Assembly: GCA_016867265.1 (NCBI GenBank)
Contig: VGJW01000009.1
Span: forward strand, 1 to 64,000
DNA: 64,000 nucleotides
Direction of reading: 5' to 3'
DNA from: Candidatus Tanganyikabacteria bacterium
GTDB taxonomy: Bacteria > Cyanobacteriota > Sericytochromatia > S15B-MN24 > VGJW01
The notes under the pieces: model-generated
Databases searched by the model: none
Told to the model about the DNA's origin: nothing
Seen by the model: only the letters and a program-made list of their open reading frames with translations
Part shown: positions 17,218 to 25,650 of the stretch, in pieces
Layout of the letters: each line of letters opens with the position of its first letter
Position numbering within the stretch: the first letter of the stretch is position 1
Program-made: the position numbers and the translations under genes

Positions 17218-19050
17218 TCAGCCGAGTACGGCGACGTCCGCCCGCGCCTGCGCCACTCGGGCAGCCGCCCGGCCCAGCGCTTCGAGCAAGGCCGGGCGCT
17301 GCCGGGCGCGCGTGGCTTCCAGTTCCTTCAGCGTGGCGAGACCGGCACGCAACTCCTCCTCCAGATCCTGCCGTCGGCCGTCCGCGATACGTCTGAGCCG
17401 TTCCCGGTCCTGACCCGTCGCAAGGCGTATGGGATCTACCTGGATCTGTCGTTCGATACCCGAGCGCCAATCCAGCAAGGCCTTGACCAGCGTTCCCCCC
17501 AGATCCGGCACGCGGCCCAGCGCCTCGCGCGTGACGTCAGCAGCCGTCGTCACGCCGGCAGTCGCAAGCCGCTGCCGCTTGGCCGGGCTGAACCACGGAA
17601 TCTCGGCATCCTCGACGGCGTGGCGTCGCAGCAGCCGCTCCACTTCCCGAAGCCGAACCCGATCGAGCATCGCCATTGCTTCCTGACCTTCGAGGCGGGC
17701 CAGCTCCAGATAGGTCTGCTTCAAGGTCGAGAGCCGCTGCTTGCATGCCTGGAAGGCCTGCAGGGACAGCTTCTGTTCGACTTCCCGCCATGCTTCTTGA
17801 AAGGCCTCCTCTGCCTCGTAGCGTGCCTCGTGCCGCTGGCGCGCTTCGGCCTTGGGCAGGCGCAGCCGGCTCAGGACGCCCCTACCGGCCTTGGGCAGCG
17901 GCGTGCCCGTGGCCGAAAGGCGGTCCACGTCCGGTCGCTCGGGCAGCGGCGCCGGGACGACTGCCTCGACCTGCCACCAGAAGCGGTGAATCTGGAAGGG
18001 CTCCAGCATGGGCCGGCGTGTGCGCGGTGCGTGCGGCAGGAAGTAGGGTAGCCCCTGGCTGTCGAAGGCGCACCAAGGGCACCATCCGGTCTGGGCCGGG
18101 TGTGCATGGTTGCCATTCCTGTCGCAACGGCGCAGGCTGCCGCGCAGCCCATCCAGGACTTCGACCCACTGCGCTGCGGTCGGTCGACCGACATGCGTGC
18201 CTTCCTCGGTGAAGGCGCGCAGGAACAGCGCCTGCACATGCTCGGGCACGAGCGTCACGGGAATCGCGCCGGCTGCAGCCTTCAGGCCGCGGGTCTCGGC
18301 ATCCGGGGCATGGGCATAGCGATAGGCCCGGATGTCGGTATCCAGCACCTCGCCGGCCTCGGACCGGAGGGGCACGCCCGTGAAGGGATGCCGGCCACCG
18401 AACAGCAGATGGAACAGCAGCAGCGCCAGCCCGAAGTGGTCGTGCGCGACAGTGCGGTCCATGGCGTCGAAGGCCTGGAGGCCTTGCAGCTCGGGCGGCG
18501 TGAAGTGGCCGACACCCACCTTGCAGCGATGCGTCAGGCCGGGTTCCCTGATCTGGAAAGAGTCGCAGTCGATGAGCGCCACGCGGCTGTCTGCCGCAAA
18601 GAGGATGTTGCCCGGATTGATGTCGCCCACCACGTGCCCTCGGCTGTGGATGGCCTCGAAGGCCGCAGCCGTGTTGCGGGCCGCACACAGCAGGAAGTCC
18701 CAGCCGGCATCCGGCAGCAGCCGCTTTCGGCTACCGGGTGCGTACAGCATGTGGATGGGGTGCCTGTCGCCCATCCGGGGCATCACGAAGCCGATGACGG
18801 GGCCTTCGGCGACGCGATGCAGCGTGTGGCTGGGCCACGCGGCATAGGTGGCCAACTCGTCGTCGTAGACCTGCACCATCGTCCGCAGCTTGGCCTGCTT
18901 CTCGGCATCGGGGAAGTGGGCCGGGTGGTAGAGCTTGGCGACGTCTTCGGGCATCTCCGGCAGAGCGTGGACGGTGCCCTCGCCACCACGCCCCAACTCC
19001 TGCCCCAGCGTCAGCGGCCTGCCGTCCTCGAGGACAAGGCGGTCAAGCAT
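17218..19050 (-). CDS. Protein kinase-like protein with zinc ribbon and helix-hairpin-helix (TerY-P triad kinase)
   Basis: A protein of about 610 residues. The kinase fold (about 5-285) has a Gly loop GRGGEGTVH, a lysine in DVAKLYH, the catalytic loop VVGDINPGNILF and IDCDSFQI in the place of DFG; this altered set is usual for the family. A zinc-ribbon-like stretch with RCDRNGNHAHP and CPWC follows (about 310-335), then a long helical region and a C-terminal helix-hairpin-helix (GVTTAADVTREALGRVPDLG, about 500-520). It is the effector or signalling kinase of TerY-phosphorylation triads, here behind its PP2C and VWA partners. The chosen ATG 19050 overlaps the PP2C stop by 8 bases; an upstream start at 19077 is also open. 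Confidence 0.85.
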   Translation of the reverse strand: MLDRLVLEDGRPLTLGQELGRGGEGTVHALPEMPEDVAKLYHPAHFPDAEKQAKLRTMVQVYDDELATYAAWPSHTLHRVAEGPVIGFVMPRMGDRHPIHMLYAPGSRKRLLPDAGWDFLLCAARNTAAAFEAIHSRGHVVGDINPGNILFAADSRVALIDCDSFQIREPGLTHRCKVGVGHFTPPELQGLQAFDAMDRTVAHDHFGLALLLFHLLFGGRHPFTGVPLRSEAGEVLDTDIRAYRYAHAPDAETRGLKAAAGAIPVTLVPEHVQALFLRAFTEEGTHVGRPTAAQWVEVLDGLRGSLRRCDRNGNHAHPAQTGWCPWCAFDSQGLPYFLPHAPRTRRPMLEPFQIHRFWWQVEAVVPAPLPERPDVDRLSATGTPLPKAGRGVLSRLRLPKAEARQRHEARYEAEEAFQEAWREVEQKLSLQAFQACKQRLSTLKQTYLELARLEGQEAMAMLDRVRLREVERLLRRHAVEDAEIPWFSPAKRQRLATAGVTTAADVTREALGRVPDLGGTLVKALLDWRSGIERQIQVDPIRLATGQDRERLRRIADGRRQDLEEELRAGLATLKELEATRARQRPALLEALGRAAARVAQARADVAVLG

Positions 19051-19822
19051 CCGGCGCGGCACCCAGCCAGTGGGCACAAACCAGCGTTGTGTCGTCGTCG
19101 GTGCGCTCCCGGACGGCCGGACTATCGAGGAAGGTCTCCATCGCCTCTGTCAGGTGCCTGTCCTGGCCTTCACCCGTGTGCTGCAGCACGTCGAAGAACG
19201 GCCTGAAGAAGGGCAGATGGCCGACTTCGTCACCCCAGCGCAGCGCGAGACGTTGCAGGCCGTCCGTCAGCAAGGCTGCGCGTCGGGCCGGCTCCGGGAA
19301 CGACCGAATTACGAGCACCTCCATGGCGTTCCCATCCGTCAGGAATCGCGTGACATTGGCGTACTCGCAGACCATGGGCGTGATGGGCACGAAGAGCGTC
19401 TCGTCGTGGTGGGACGACACGACGATGGCGCCGTCCCCGATCTGCGCCAGCACCGTCATGTGTCGGCCCAGCACGGCCATCAGGAGCGTGCACGCAAAGT
19501 CGGAAACCTGGGCATCGTGCGTGATGGCCTCGGCCGTCAACGCGGCCCTCGCCACCGTGAAGCACGCCCGCAGCGTTTCCTCGCCGTGCCACCTGCCCGT
19601 CGCAAGGGCATCCTCCGCGTGGGCCGCTGCAGCCCTGACGGCGAGCGCGGCGCCTTCCCCGCCCCGGGATGCGCTGCCGGCACCGTCCGCGACGACCAGC
19701 ACCACCACGGGACCGCACGGAGCCTGCGCGAGGCTGCGGATGATCCACGCATCCTGACAGGGCATTCCGGCATTCCGGTGCGCGCTGCCAGCCACGGATC
19801 CGCCGACCGTTCTCCAAGTCAA
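19043..19822 (-). CDS. PP2C-family serine/threonine phosphatase (TerY-P triad)
   Basis: A 259-residue PP2C-type phosphatase. Metal-ligand motifs are VVADGAGSASRGGEGA near residue 43, AQIGDGAIVV near 127 and TDDDTTLV near 247, so the two-metal centre looks complete. The N-terminus (SVAGSAHRNAGMPCQDAW) matches the PP2C_2 beginning, where the QD pair is conserved. It is 21 bases behind the small VWA gene and overlaps the kinase gene, the order and spacing expected of a phosphatase-kinase pair that sets the phosphorylation state of a shared target. Confidence 0.9.
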   Translation of the reverse strand: MTWRTVGGSVAGSAHRNAGMPCQDAWIIRSLAQAPCGPVVVLVVADGAGSASRGGEGAALAVRAAAAHAEDALATGRWHGEETLRACFTVARAALTAEAITHDAQVSDFACTLLMAVLGRHMTVLAQIGDGAIVVSSHHDETLFVPITPMVCEYANVTRFLTDGNAMEVLVIRSFPEPARRAALLTDGLQRLALRWGDEVGHLPFFRPFFDVLQHTGEGQDRHLTEAMETFLDSPAVRERTDDDTTLVCAHWLGAAPDA

Positions 19823-19843
19823 GTCAGGGCCTCCCGCAAGGCA

Positions 19844-20506
19844 TCAGAGGACGGCCCAGCCACGCGGGGAATCCATCTTGAGTTCGGCACCCGGGGTCGA
19901 GCTGCTGACGGATTTGAGCGATCCGGACAACCACGTGAACAATTCCCGGAACTGCAGGCCCTGCAACTTCAAGGGAGCCCGATGCGGGTTCAGGGCTTCA
20001 AGAATGCCCATGTTGGCCCCCTGCACCCCGACCGAGAAGAAGGCGAAGGCGCGCGTCTCTTCTCCGGCCTGCACGGCTTCGGCCGCCTCGGCCCATCCGT
20101 CCGTGGGCGCCCCGTCCGTGATCAGGAAGATCCACGGCCGATAGTAGGCGATGCCATGCGTCCGGTACTCTTCCTTGCGGCGGCGCACCATCTCGATGCC
20201 CCGGGTGATGGCCTCGCCCATCGGCGTATCCGTTCGCGCCACCAGAGCAGGCGGGATGAACCCGCCGGCCTCCGTGAAGTGCGCCTCGATGGTCACGGGA
20301 CCGAACGACACAATGCCGACTTCGACCCGCTTCATCGCCAGCGGGTCCAGCAGCAGTTCCTGGCGGAAGGCATGCAGGCCTTCGTTGAGTTGCGCTATCG
20401 GGGTCCCTGCCATCGAGCCCGAGACATCGAGCAGCAACAGACAGGCGCACCGGGGTTCGGGGTTGTCGGCAAACTCGGCGGCGCTGAACGAGATCTGCTG
20501 GGTCAT
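19844..20506 (-). CDS. terY: TerY-like VWA protein (first gene of the triad)
   Basis: A 220-residue single-domain VWA protein. [12 protein letters not shown] carries the DxSxS part of the metal site, TDTPMGEAI the Thr and [10 protein letters not shown] the Asp; [20 protein letters not shown] near the end is typical of TerY proteins. ATG 20506 was chosen over the longer frame since it starts [12 protein letters not shown], shortly before the first strand. It leads the operon VWA - PP2C - kinase, a triad described from comparative genomics as linked to tellurite-type stress and phage-related loci. A consensus promoter and dyad lie 44-72 bases upstream. Confidence 0.85.
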   Translation of the reverse strand: MTQQISFSAAEFADNPEPRCACLLLLDVSGSMAGTPIAQLNEGLHAFRQELLLDPLAMKRVEVGIVSFGPVTIEAHFTEAGGFIPPALVARTDTPMGEAITRGIEMVRRRKEEYRTHGIAYYRPWIFLITDGAPTDGWAEAAEAVQAGEETRAFAFFSVGVQGANMGILEALNPHRAPLKLQGLQFRELFTWLSGSLKSVSSSTPGAELKMDSPRGWAVL

Positions 20507-20549
20507 GGCTGGCTCCACAGCCGTCGGGCGAGAAGGCTGCTCATGACAA

Positions 20550-20578
20550 GCCATAGAGGATGGCTCATGCCATGTCAA
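20550..20578 (-). promoter_or_regulatory. Sigma-70-type promoter with a dyad, before the TerY-type triad
   Basis: On the minus strand a perfect TTGACA (-35, 20573-20578) is followed after 17 bases by TATGGC (-10, 20550-20555), placing transcription start near 20543, about 37 bases before the VWA start codon. An inverted repeat AGCCAT-AGAGG-ATGGCT (20549-20565), flanked by CATG on both sides, overlaps the -10, a good place for a repressor. This gives the triad its own promoter although the MBL gene stands just upstream. Confidence 0.6.
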
Positions 20579-20593
20579 GCGGGACGCCACATG

Positions 20594-21409
20594 TCAGCGT
20601 CGGGACGCGCGCCACTGTCCGGCCCACCGTGCCAGCGGCCCAAGGCCGGCAACGGGCGGCGTATGCGACGGGACCAGCCATGTCGGTGCAGGCGACAGGT
20701 CCTCGAGCCGCTCGGCCAAGCCAGCCAGCGAGGCCTCCCCCTGCGGGATGTCATGGCTGAAGACCCAGCGGGGGCCCTCCAGGCGATCCGGGCCAGCGCC
20801 ATAAGCAGCATCTCCGAGGAACACGAGGTCGCCGCACGCGTAGGCGGCGCTGCCGTCCGTATGGCCCGGCAAGGCGAAGACGTGGATCGTGAGGTTGCCT
20901 ATGGCGAGGGTCTCGTCGTCGTGGAGGGAACGGCTGACCCGGAGGCCCTTGCCCACACGGAAGAACCAGCCCAGTGGACTGCGTCCGAACGGACTGCGGG
21001 CCTCGACCTCGCCATGGGCCAGCGGGACCTCGTCGGCCAACGCCATCACCTTTGCGCTGGGAAAGGCGGACAGCCCGGCCATATGGTCCAGGTGCGCGTG
21101 CGTCAGCAACACGGTTGAAACGGCCTCCGGCGAGCGCCCCATGGCGGCAAGGACGCGGCGTATGGCGGCGGCATCCCCTTCGCTGCCGGCGTCGACAAGC
21201 ACCACCCCGGCAGCCGGCCCGGCATCGAGGGCGAACGCGCGGACATAGCCTGTATCGGCGACCCAGGCGGCACCGATGCGTTCGGGAGCGACCGCGCCTG
21301 CCTGCGGATGGCCGGTGGCGTGCGCACAGGCGGGCAGCGTCAAGGCGAGGCAGGCCCGAATCGGCCACGGGGCAAGCGTGCGGCCGGCGGTCATCGGGTG
21401 ACGGGTCAT
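20594..21409 (-). CDS. Metallo-beta-lactamase-fold hydrolase, probable lipoprotein
   Basis: A 271-residue protein. The zinc-binding motif THAHLDHMAG, a later His in LPGHTDGS, the Asp in FLGDAAYG and the His in VPSHTPP give the full MBL set. The N-terminus carries a hydrophobic stretch ending LTLPACAH, a possible lipobox, so it probably faces the periplasm like subclass B3-related enzymes. It stands 88 bases upstream of the TerY-type VWA gene on the same strand and is divergent from the nuclease operon. Whether it belongs to either system is unclear; substrate unknown. Confidence 0.8.
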   Translation of the reverse strand: MTRHPMTAGRTLAPWPIRACLALTLPACAHATGHPQAGAVAPERIGAAWVADTGYVRAFALDAGPAAGVVLVDAGSEGDAAAIRRVLAAMGRSPEAVSTVLLTHAHLDHMAGLSAFPSAKVMALADEVPLAHGEVEARSPFGRSPLGWFFRVGKGLRVSRSLHDDETLAIGNLTIHVFALPGHTDGSAAYACGDLVFLGDAAYGAGPDRLEGPRWVFSHDIPQGEASLAGLAERLEDLSPAPTWLVPSHTPPVAGLGPLARWAGQWRASRR

Positions 21410-21482
21410 GCGGCCAGCCTACACGCCATAGCGCAGTTGTGGTGAAGGCCTCCCTTCGCTAGGCTGTTCGCGGAGGCCCTGC

Positions 21483-22724
21483 TTGTCGTCCTTTACGTTC
21501 GTCCACGCCGCTGACCTGCACCTGGACACCCCGTTCAAGGGGGTGTCCCGGATCGCGCCGCGTATGGCAGAGGCCCTGCGCGATGCATCCCTCGAGGCTT
21601 GGGACGCGCTGGTGGCGCTCTGCCTGCGGGAGCAGGCCGCGTTCCTGCTGCTTGCAGGTGACCTGCACGACGGTCACATGCGGGGTCTTCGGGCACACGC
21701 GAGGCTGCGCTCCGGGCTTGATCAACTGGTCCGGGAGGGGTGCCAGGTGTTCATCGTCCGGGGCAACCACGATGCCAGGGATGAGGTCGAGGACCGCCTG
21801 CCCCTGCCCGAAGGCGTCCACGTCTTTCCTGCAGGCGATCCGACTGCCGTGGCCGTCCGGCAAGGGACCCGCATCCTTGCTACCGTTCACGGCGTCAGCC
21901 ACGGGGGACCGGCCGAGCACGCGAACCTCGCGGTGCGGTTTCCCCGACCTGTCGGTCCGGGGCCGCATCTTGCCCTGTTGCACGCCAATCTGGGCCGCGA
22001 GGCCGAACATGCGCCCTATGCGCCGTGTTCGACATGGGATCTCGCGATGTCCGGGCACGACTACTGGGCACTCGGGCACATCCACCGCCGCCAGGTTCGC
22101 CGGGAGGGCCGCGCGTGGCTGGTGTATCCCGGCAACCTGCAGGGCCGCAGCCCGAAGCCGTCGGAGTGCGGCCCCAAGGGCGCCATGGTCTGCCGCGTCC
22201 GCGAGGGTATCATCGCCGAGCCCGAATTCGTCGCCCTCGATCGCTGGCGATTCGTCTCCGAAAGGCTCGTGCTGCCGCCGGATGCCGATCTGGCGGCTGT
22301 CCAGCGGTTGCTGGGCGAAGCGGCAGAGGCTGCCATCGCACAATCCGAGGGCCGGGGCCTGCTGCTTCGTCTGGCCCTCGAGGGTGCTGCCGCCGTGGCC
22401 CGGGAACTGCTGCGGCCTGGCCTCGCAGCGTCACTTCGCCAGGTGCTCGATGACCAAACGCCGGAGAACGTGCTGGTCCTGCCCTTGGTGCTTGACGTGC
22501 GCATGCCGCGTCCCGTAGGCGATGTCGATACGCGGGTGGGACCGGCGGGTGCTCTTCGTGGCTGGAGCAGCACCATGGCGTATGATGCGCGAATCCAGTG
22601 GCTGCAGGCTGCCCTGGCTGGTGTGCGGGACCCCGGTGCCTTCGAGGGCGAGGGCGATACGTCCCTGTGGGACGAGGCAGAGGCCCTCGCACTGGCCATG
22701 CTGGCCGGGGCGGGCGAGACGTGA
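21483..22724 (+). CDS. Mre11/SbcD-like (YhaO-type) DNA exonuclease
   Basis: A 413-residue calcineurin-fold nuclease. Phosphoesterase motifs are in order: DLHLD (11-15), GDLHD (about 57), RGNHDAR (about 94) and GHIHRR (about 198), which together build the two-metal site. A C-terminal domain of about 180 residues should bind the partner ATPase, as in SbcD/Mre11. The start is TTG 21483, supported by GGAGG six bases upstream. Its stop overlaps the ATPase start by four bases (GTGA). Known YhaO-YhaN and SbcD-SbcC pairs process DNA ends. The presence of a methyltransferase in the same operon suggests a system that tells modified from unmodified DNA. Confidence 0.9.
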   Translation: MSSFTFVHAADLHLDTPFKGVSRIAPRMAEALRDASLEAWDALVALCLREQAAFLLLAGDLHDGHMRGLRAHARLRSGLDQLVREGCQVFIVRGNHDARDEVEDRLPLPEGVHVFPAGDPTAVAVRQGTRILATVHGVSHGGPAEHANLAVRFPRPVGPGPHLALLHANLGREAEHAPYAPCSTWDLAMSGHDYWALGHIHRRQVRREGRAWLVYPGNLQGRSPKPSECGPKGAMVCRVREGIIAEPEFVALDRWRFVSERLVLPPDADLAAVQRLLGEAAEAAIAQSEGRGLLLRLALEGAAAVARELLRPGLAASLRQVLDDQTPENVLVLPLVLDVRMPRPVGDVDTRVGPAGALRGWSSTMAYDARIQWLQAALAGVRDPGAFEGEGDTSLWDEAEALALAMLAGAGET

Positions 22725-24349
22725 GGATCAGGGGCTGGACGATCGCGTCCTTTGGTGCGCTCGAGGGTGTTGCTTGCCGGGACCTGGGGCCTGGGCTGAC
22801 GGTCTTTGTCGGGCCCAACGGATCGGGCAAGTCCACCACTCTGCGTTTCCTGACCTTCATGCTGTTCGGTCCCGGACCGTCCCGCGGTGCCGCGCAGAGG
22901 CCGGGTCCCGACGATTCGTCCCCGGCGGGCGTGCTCGAACTCGAGGACAGGTCCGGTCCGCTGCTGCTGAGGCGGCAGGCCGACACACCCAGGGTGCCCC
23001 GCCTCGTGCGGCCGGATGGCGGCCCGCTGCCGCCTGGTGGCTTGATGGATCTGCTCGGTCCGATTGACCGTGCCTTGTACGCATCGGTGCACGCCTTCGG
23101 GCTTCAGGACCTGCAAGCCTTGCAGGCCTTGGCCGACCCGGCCCTGCGGGATCAGGTGCTGGGTGCGGCAAGTGCCGGCGGCACGGCTCCGGCCGCCGCT
23201 GCCAGAGAACTTGAGGCACAGGCCCAGGCGATCTGTCGTCCACGTGGGGCCTGCCTGCTGCGTACTCTGGATGCGGACCTGGCTGCCTTGGTGGTGGGGG
23301 AAGCGGCGGCCATCCGGCAGATTGAGGCCTACGCGGAGAGCGGGGCCCGATTGCACGCCGCCGAAGCCGAGTCCGAACGATTGGCTCGCGTGTGGACCGG
23401 CCTTGCCGGCGTGCGTGCGCAGTTGGACGCCTTGCCGGACCCGGAGCTGCCGCCCCGTTGGACCATGGGTGAGCGCCTGTGGGCAGTTGCCGCAGGGGTG
23501 CTGATGGTCTTGGCCGCGGCCCTGCTGGCGTGGGGAGGTTCGTTCGGCCTCGGGGCCCGACCGTCCATGTTCGCGGGAGGCGGCATGGCGTTGCTTGGCG
23601 TGGGGCTCGTCGTTCGCCTCCGGCGTGACCGCCACGAGCGGCACGCACGCGTGGGCGAGGGAGTGGCTGCCGTGCTGGCTGAACGCGCCGAAGAACGACG
23701 CAGGCTGGAAGTGACACTTGAAGAGGTGGATGGGCAGCGTGGTGCAGCGCTTTGCGAGACCGCACGACTGATCGAGGAACGTCGCAGGATCGAGGAGCAG
23801 CCCTCTGCGGTCCTGCTGGCCCAACGTCGGGCCGAACTGACGGCGGCGCGGGAAGAGGCCCTGCAGCAGTGGCGTCGCCTGGTGGTTGCGCGCGCCATGG
23901 TCGAAGAAGCCGCGCGGCGCTTTACGGCATCGACCCAGGACCGCGTTCTGGCGCGGGCAGGCCGCTGGCTGGAAGAGGCCACGAGCGGGGCTCTTCGCGG
24001 CCCTGTGCGCCTGGATGCGGACGGGGCGCATGTCGAGACGGACCGGGGCGGTCTTTGCCCGGTGTCGCGCCTGAGCCGGGGGACGGCGGAACTGCTGTAC
24101 TTGTGCCTGCGCCTTGCGCTCGCCGTTGAGGTCGCCCCCGGACATCCCCTGCCGCTGCTGATGGATGACATCCTGGTGAATCTCGATCCGGACCGGGCCG
24201 AGGGGGCGATGCGTCTTCTGGCGACGGTTGCCTGCGAGCGCCAGATCCTGGTGTTTACATGCCATGCCGATCGGGCGGTACGGTGGCCGGCGTTGGCGCC
24301 CGAGATCGACGTGCGCCCGCTGCCTGTCGCCAGAGGCGTGCCCGCTTGA
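22721..24349 (+). CDS. YhaN-like SMC/Rad50-type ATPase with a central membrane hairpin
   Basis: A 542-residue ABC-class ATPase starting at GTG 22721. Walker A is VGPNGSGKSTT (about 30-40), the signature LSRGTAELLYLCLRLALA lies near 450, Walker B is LLMDDILVNLD near 480, and the H-loop CHAD follows, so the ATPase is complete. In place of long Rad50 coils there are short coils around two hydrophobic helices (about residues 250-303), a layout known from YhaN and suggesting membrane tethering. It is about half the length of SbcC. Joined by 4-base overlaps to the nuclease before it and the methyltransferase after it. Confidence 0.85.
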   Translation: MRIRGWTIASFGALEGVACRDLGPGLTVFVGPNGSGKSTTLRFLTFMLFGPGPSRGAAQRPGPDDSSPAGVLELEDRSGPLLLRRQADTPRVPRLVRPDGGPLPPGGLMDLLGPIDRALYASVHAFGLQDLQALQALADPALRDQVLGAASAGGTAPAAAARELEAQAQAICRPRGACLLRTLDADLAALVVGEAAAIRQIEAYAESGARLHAAEAESERLARVWTGLAGVRAQLDALPDPELPPRWTMGERLWAVAAGVLMVLAAALLAWGGSFGLGARPSMFAGGGMALLGVGLVVRLRRDRHERHARVGEGVAAVLAERAEERRRLEVTLEEVDGQRGAALCETARLIEERRRIEEQPSAVLLAQRRAELTAAREEALQQWRRLVVARAMVEEAARRFTASTQDRVLARAGRWLEEATSGALRGPVRLDADGAHVETDRGGLCPVSRLSRGTAELLYLCLRLALAVEVAPGHPLPLLMDDILVNLDPDRAEGAMRLLATVACERQILVFTCHADRAVRWPALAPEIDVRPLPVARGVPA

Positions 24350-25650
24350 CGGAGGACGACGAACGCTATGGCCTGAACTGGCCCGGGCGCCGGGCGGCCC
24401 TTGCCGCGGCCGCGGCACCGCCGCTGTCCGTCCTCGAGCCCCGTCCGGCATCGGGGCTGGCTGAAGCGTCGACACGCAATCTGCTGGTTGAGGGCGACAA
24501 CCTCGAGGCGATGAAGCTGCTGCTGCCGGAGTACGCAGGCAGTGTCAAACTGGCCTATCTGGACCCGCCTTACAACACGGGTCAGGCATTGGTCTACGAC
24601 GATCGATTCGGGGGGGGGCGCGGGCGCCGCGAGCCTGACCCGGGCTACGTCGACTTGCGGGCGCGTCGCCACGCGGCGTGGCTGTCGATGATGTTGCCCC
24701 GACTGATGCTGGTGCGCGCGCTGCTGCACCCTCGCGGGGCCGTGATGATCAGCCTGGACGACGCCGAGTTGCCCCGGGCCCGGGAACTCTGCGACGAGGT
24801 CTTCGGGCCGGACCAGTTCCTCGCGACCCTCGTTTGGGAGAAGGTCCACACCCGAAAGAACGCGGCCCGCGGATTCTCCGTCAGCCACGAGTATGTCCTC
24901 GCCTATGCCCGCGACGCCCGCCAGTGGGACCGCGTGCTGCTGCCCCGGACGGATGCCGGAGCCTACCGGAACCCTGACGATGATCCCCGTGGTCCCTGGA
25001 AACTGGACCCCGTGACGGCGCACAACCCCTATTCGGCCCGATACAAACTGCCGACACCCTGGGGGACAGAACTGCCGCCGCCGACGGGCCGTTTCTGGGC
25101 GTTCAGCGAGGAGACGCTGAAGCGCAAGGAGGCTGAGGGGGCCCTGGTCTGGGGCCGGCCGGGACGCTACCCGATGGTCAAGCGTTACCTTGCGGACGTC
25201 CAGGACGGTCTCGTGCCGACGACGCTGCTCACGCGCGACATGGTGGGCGACACCGCGTCGGCACGGCGCGAGCTTGATGCGTTGCTGGGGGCGAAAGGAG
25301 TCTTCGAGTACCCCAAGCCACTCGCGCTCATCCGGCAACTGCTAAGGATCGCGACCCGCCCCGACGATCTGGTGCTGGATGCATTCGGCGGTGCCGGCAC
25401 CACTGGTCATGCCGTCTGGCAAGAAAATGGTGCCGATGGTGGCCAGCGGCGCTGGATCATCCTGCAGCGGCCCGAGCCCTTGTCGCCCGACGTGCCTCGC
25501 CAGCGCGCCTCGGCCGCCTTTTGCCAAGCCCACGGCGTGTGTCCCGATCTGGCGCAAGTGACGCGCCTGCGCCTGCTCAAGGCGGCGGCAGCCGTAGGCG
25601 GTGCGGAGCTTGGCTTTCGGGTCGCGTGCGTCAGGCCGCGCGAGCCTTGA
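24346..25650 (+). CDS. Site-specific DNA methyltransferase (type III Mod-like, beta order)
   Basis: A 434-residue N6-adenine- or N4-cytosine-type methyltransferase. The catalytic motif DPPYNTG (about 73-79) comes before the SAM-binding motif DAFGGAGTTG (about 345-355), the beta-class order. The middle (about 110-330) with WEKVHTRKNAARGF and NPYSARYKLPTPWG is where a target-recognition region is expected. It is shorter than usual type III Mod proteins, and no Res helicase-nuclease gene follows. It starts with TTG 24346 overlapping the ATPase stop (TTGA), so it is the third gene of the nuclease-ATPase operon. All key motifs are intact. Confidence 0.85.
   Translation: MTEDDERYGLNWPGRRAALAAAAAPPLSVLEPRPASGLAEASTRNLLVEGDNLEAMKLLLPEYAGSVKLAYLDPPYNTGQALVYDDRFGGGRGRREPDPGYVDLRARRHAAWLSMMLPRLMLVRALLHPRGAVMISLDDAELPRARELCDEVFGPDQFLATLVWEKVHTRKNAARGFSVSHEYVLAYARDARQWDRVLLPRTDAGAYRNPDDDPRGPWKLDPVTAHNPYSARYKLPTPWGTELPPPTGRFWAFSEETLKRKEAEGALVWGRPGRYPMVKRYLADVQDGLVPTTLLTRDMVGDTASARRELDALLGAKGVFEYPKPLALIRQLLRIATRPDDLVLDAFGGAGTTGHAVWQENGADGGQRRWIILQRPEPLSPDVPRQRASAAFCQAHGVCPDLAQVTRLRLLKAAAAVGGAELGFRVACVRPREP

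Noticed and set aside
21437-21465. TTGTGG-N17-TAGGCT as promoter of the nuclease operon
   Set aside because: The expected transcription start (about 21472) would fall within the ribosome-binding site of TTG 21483, leaving no leader.
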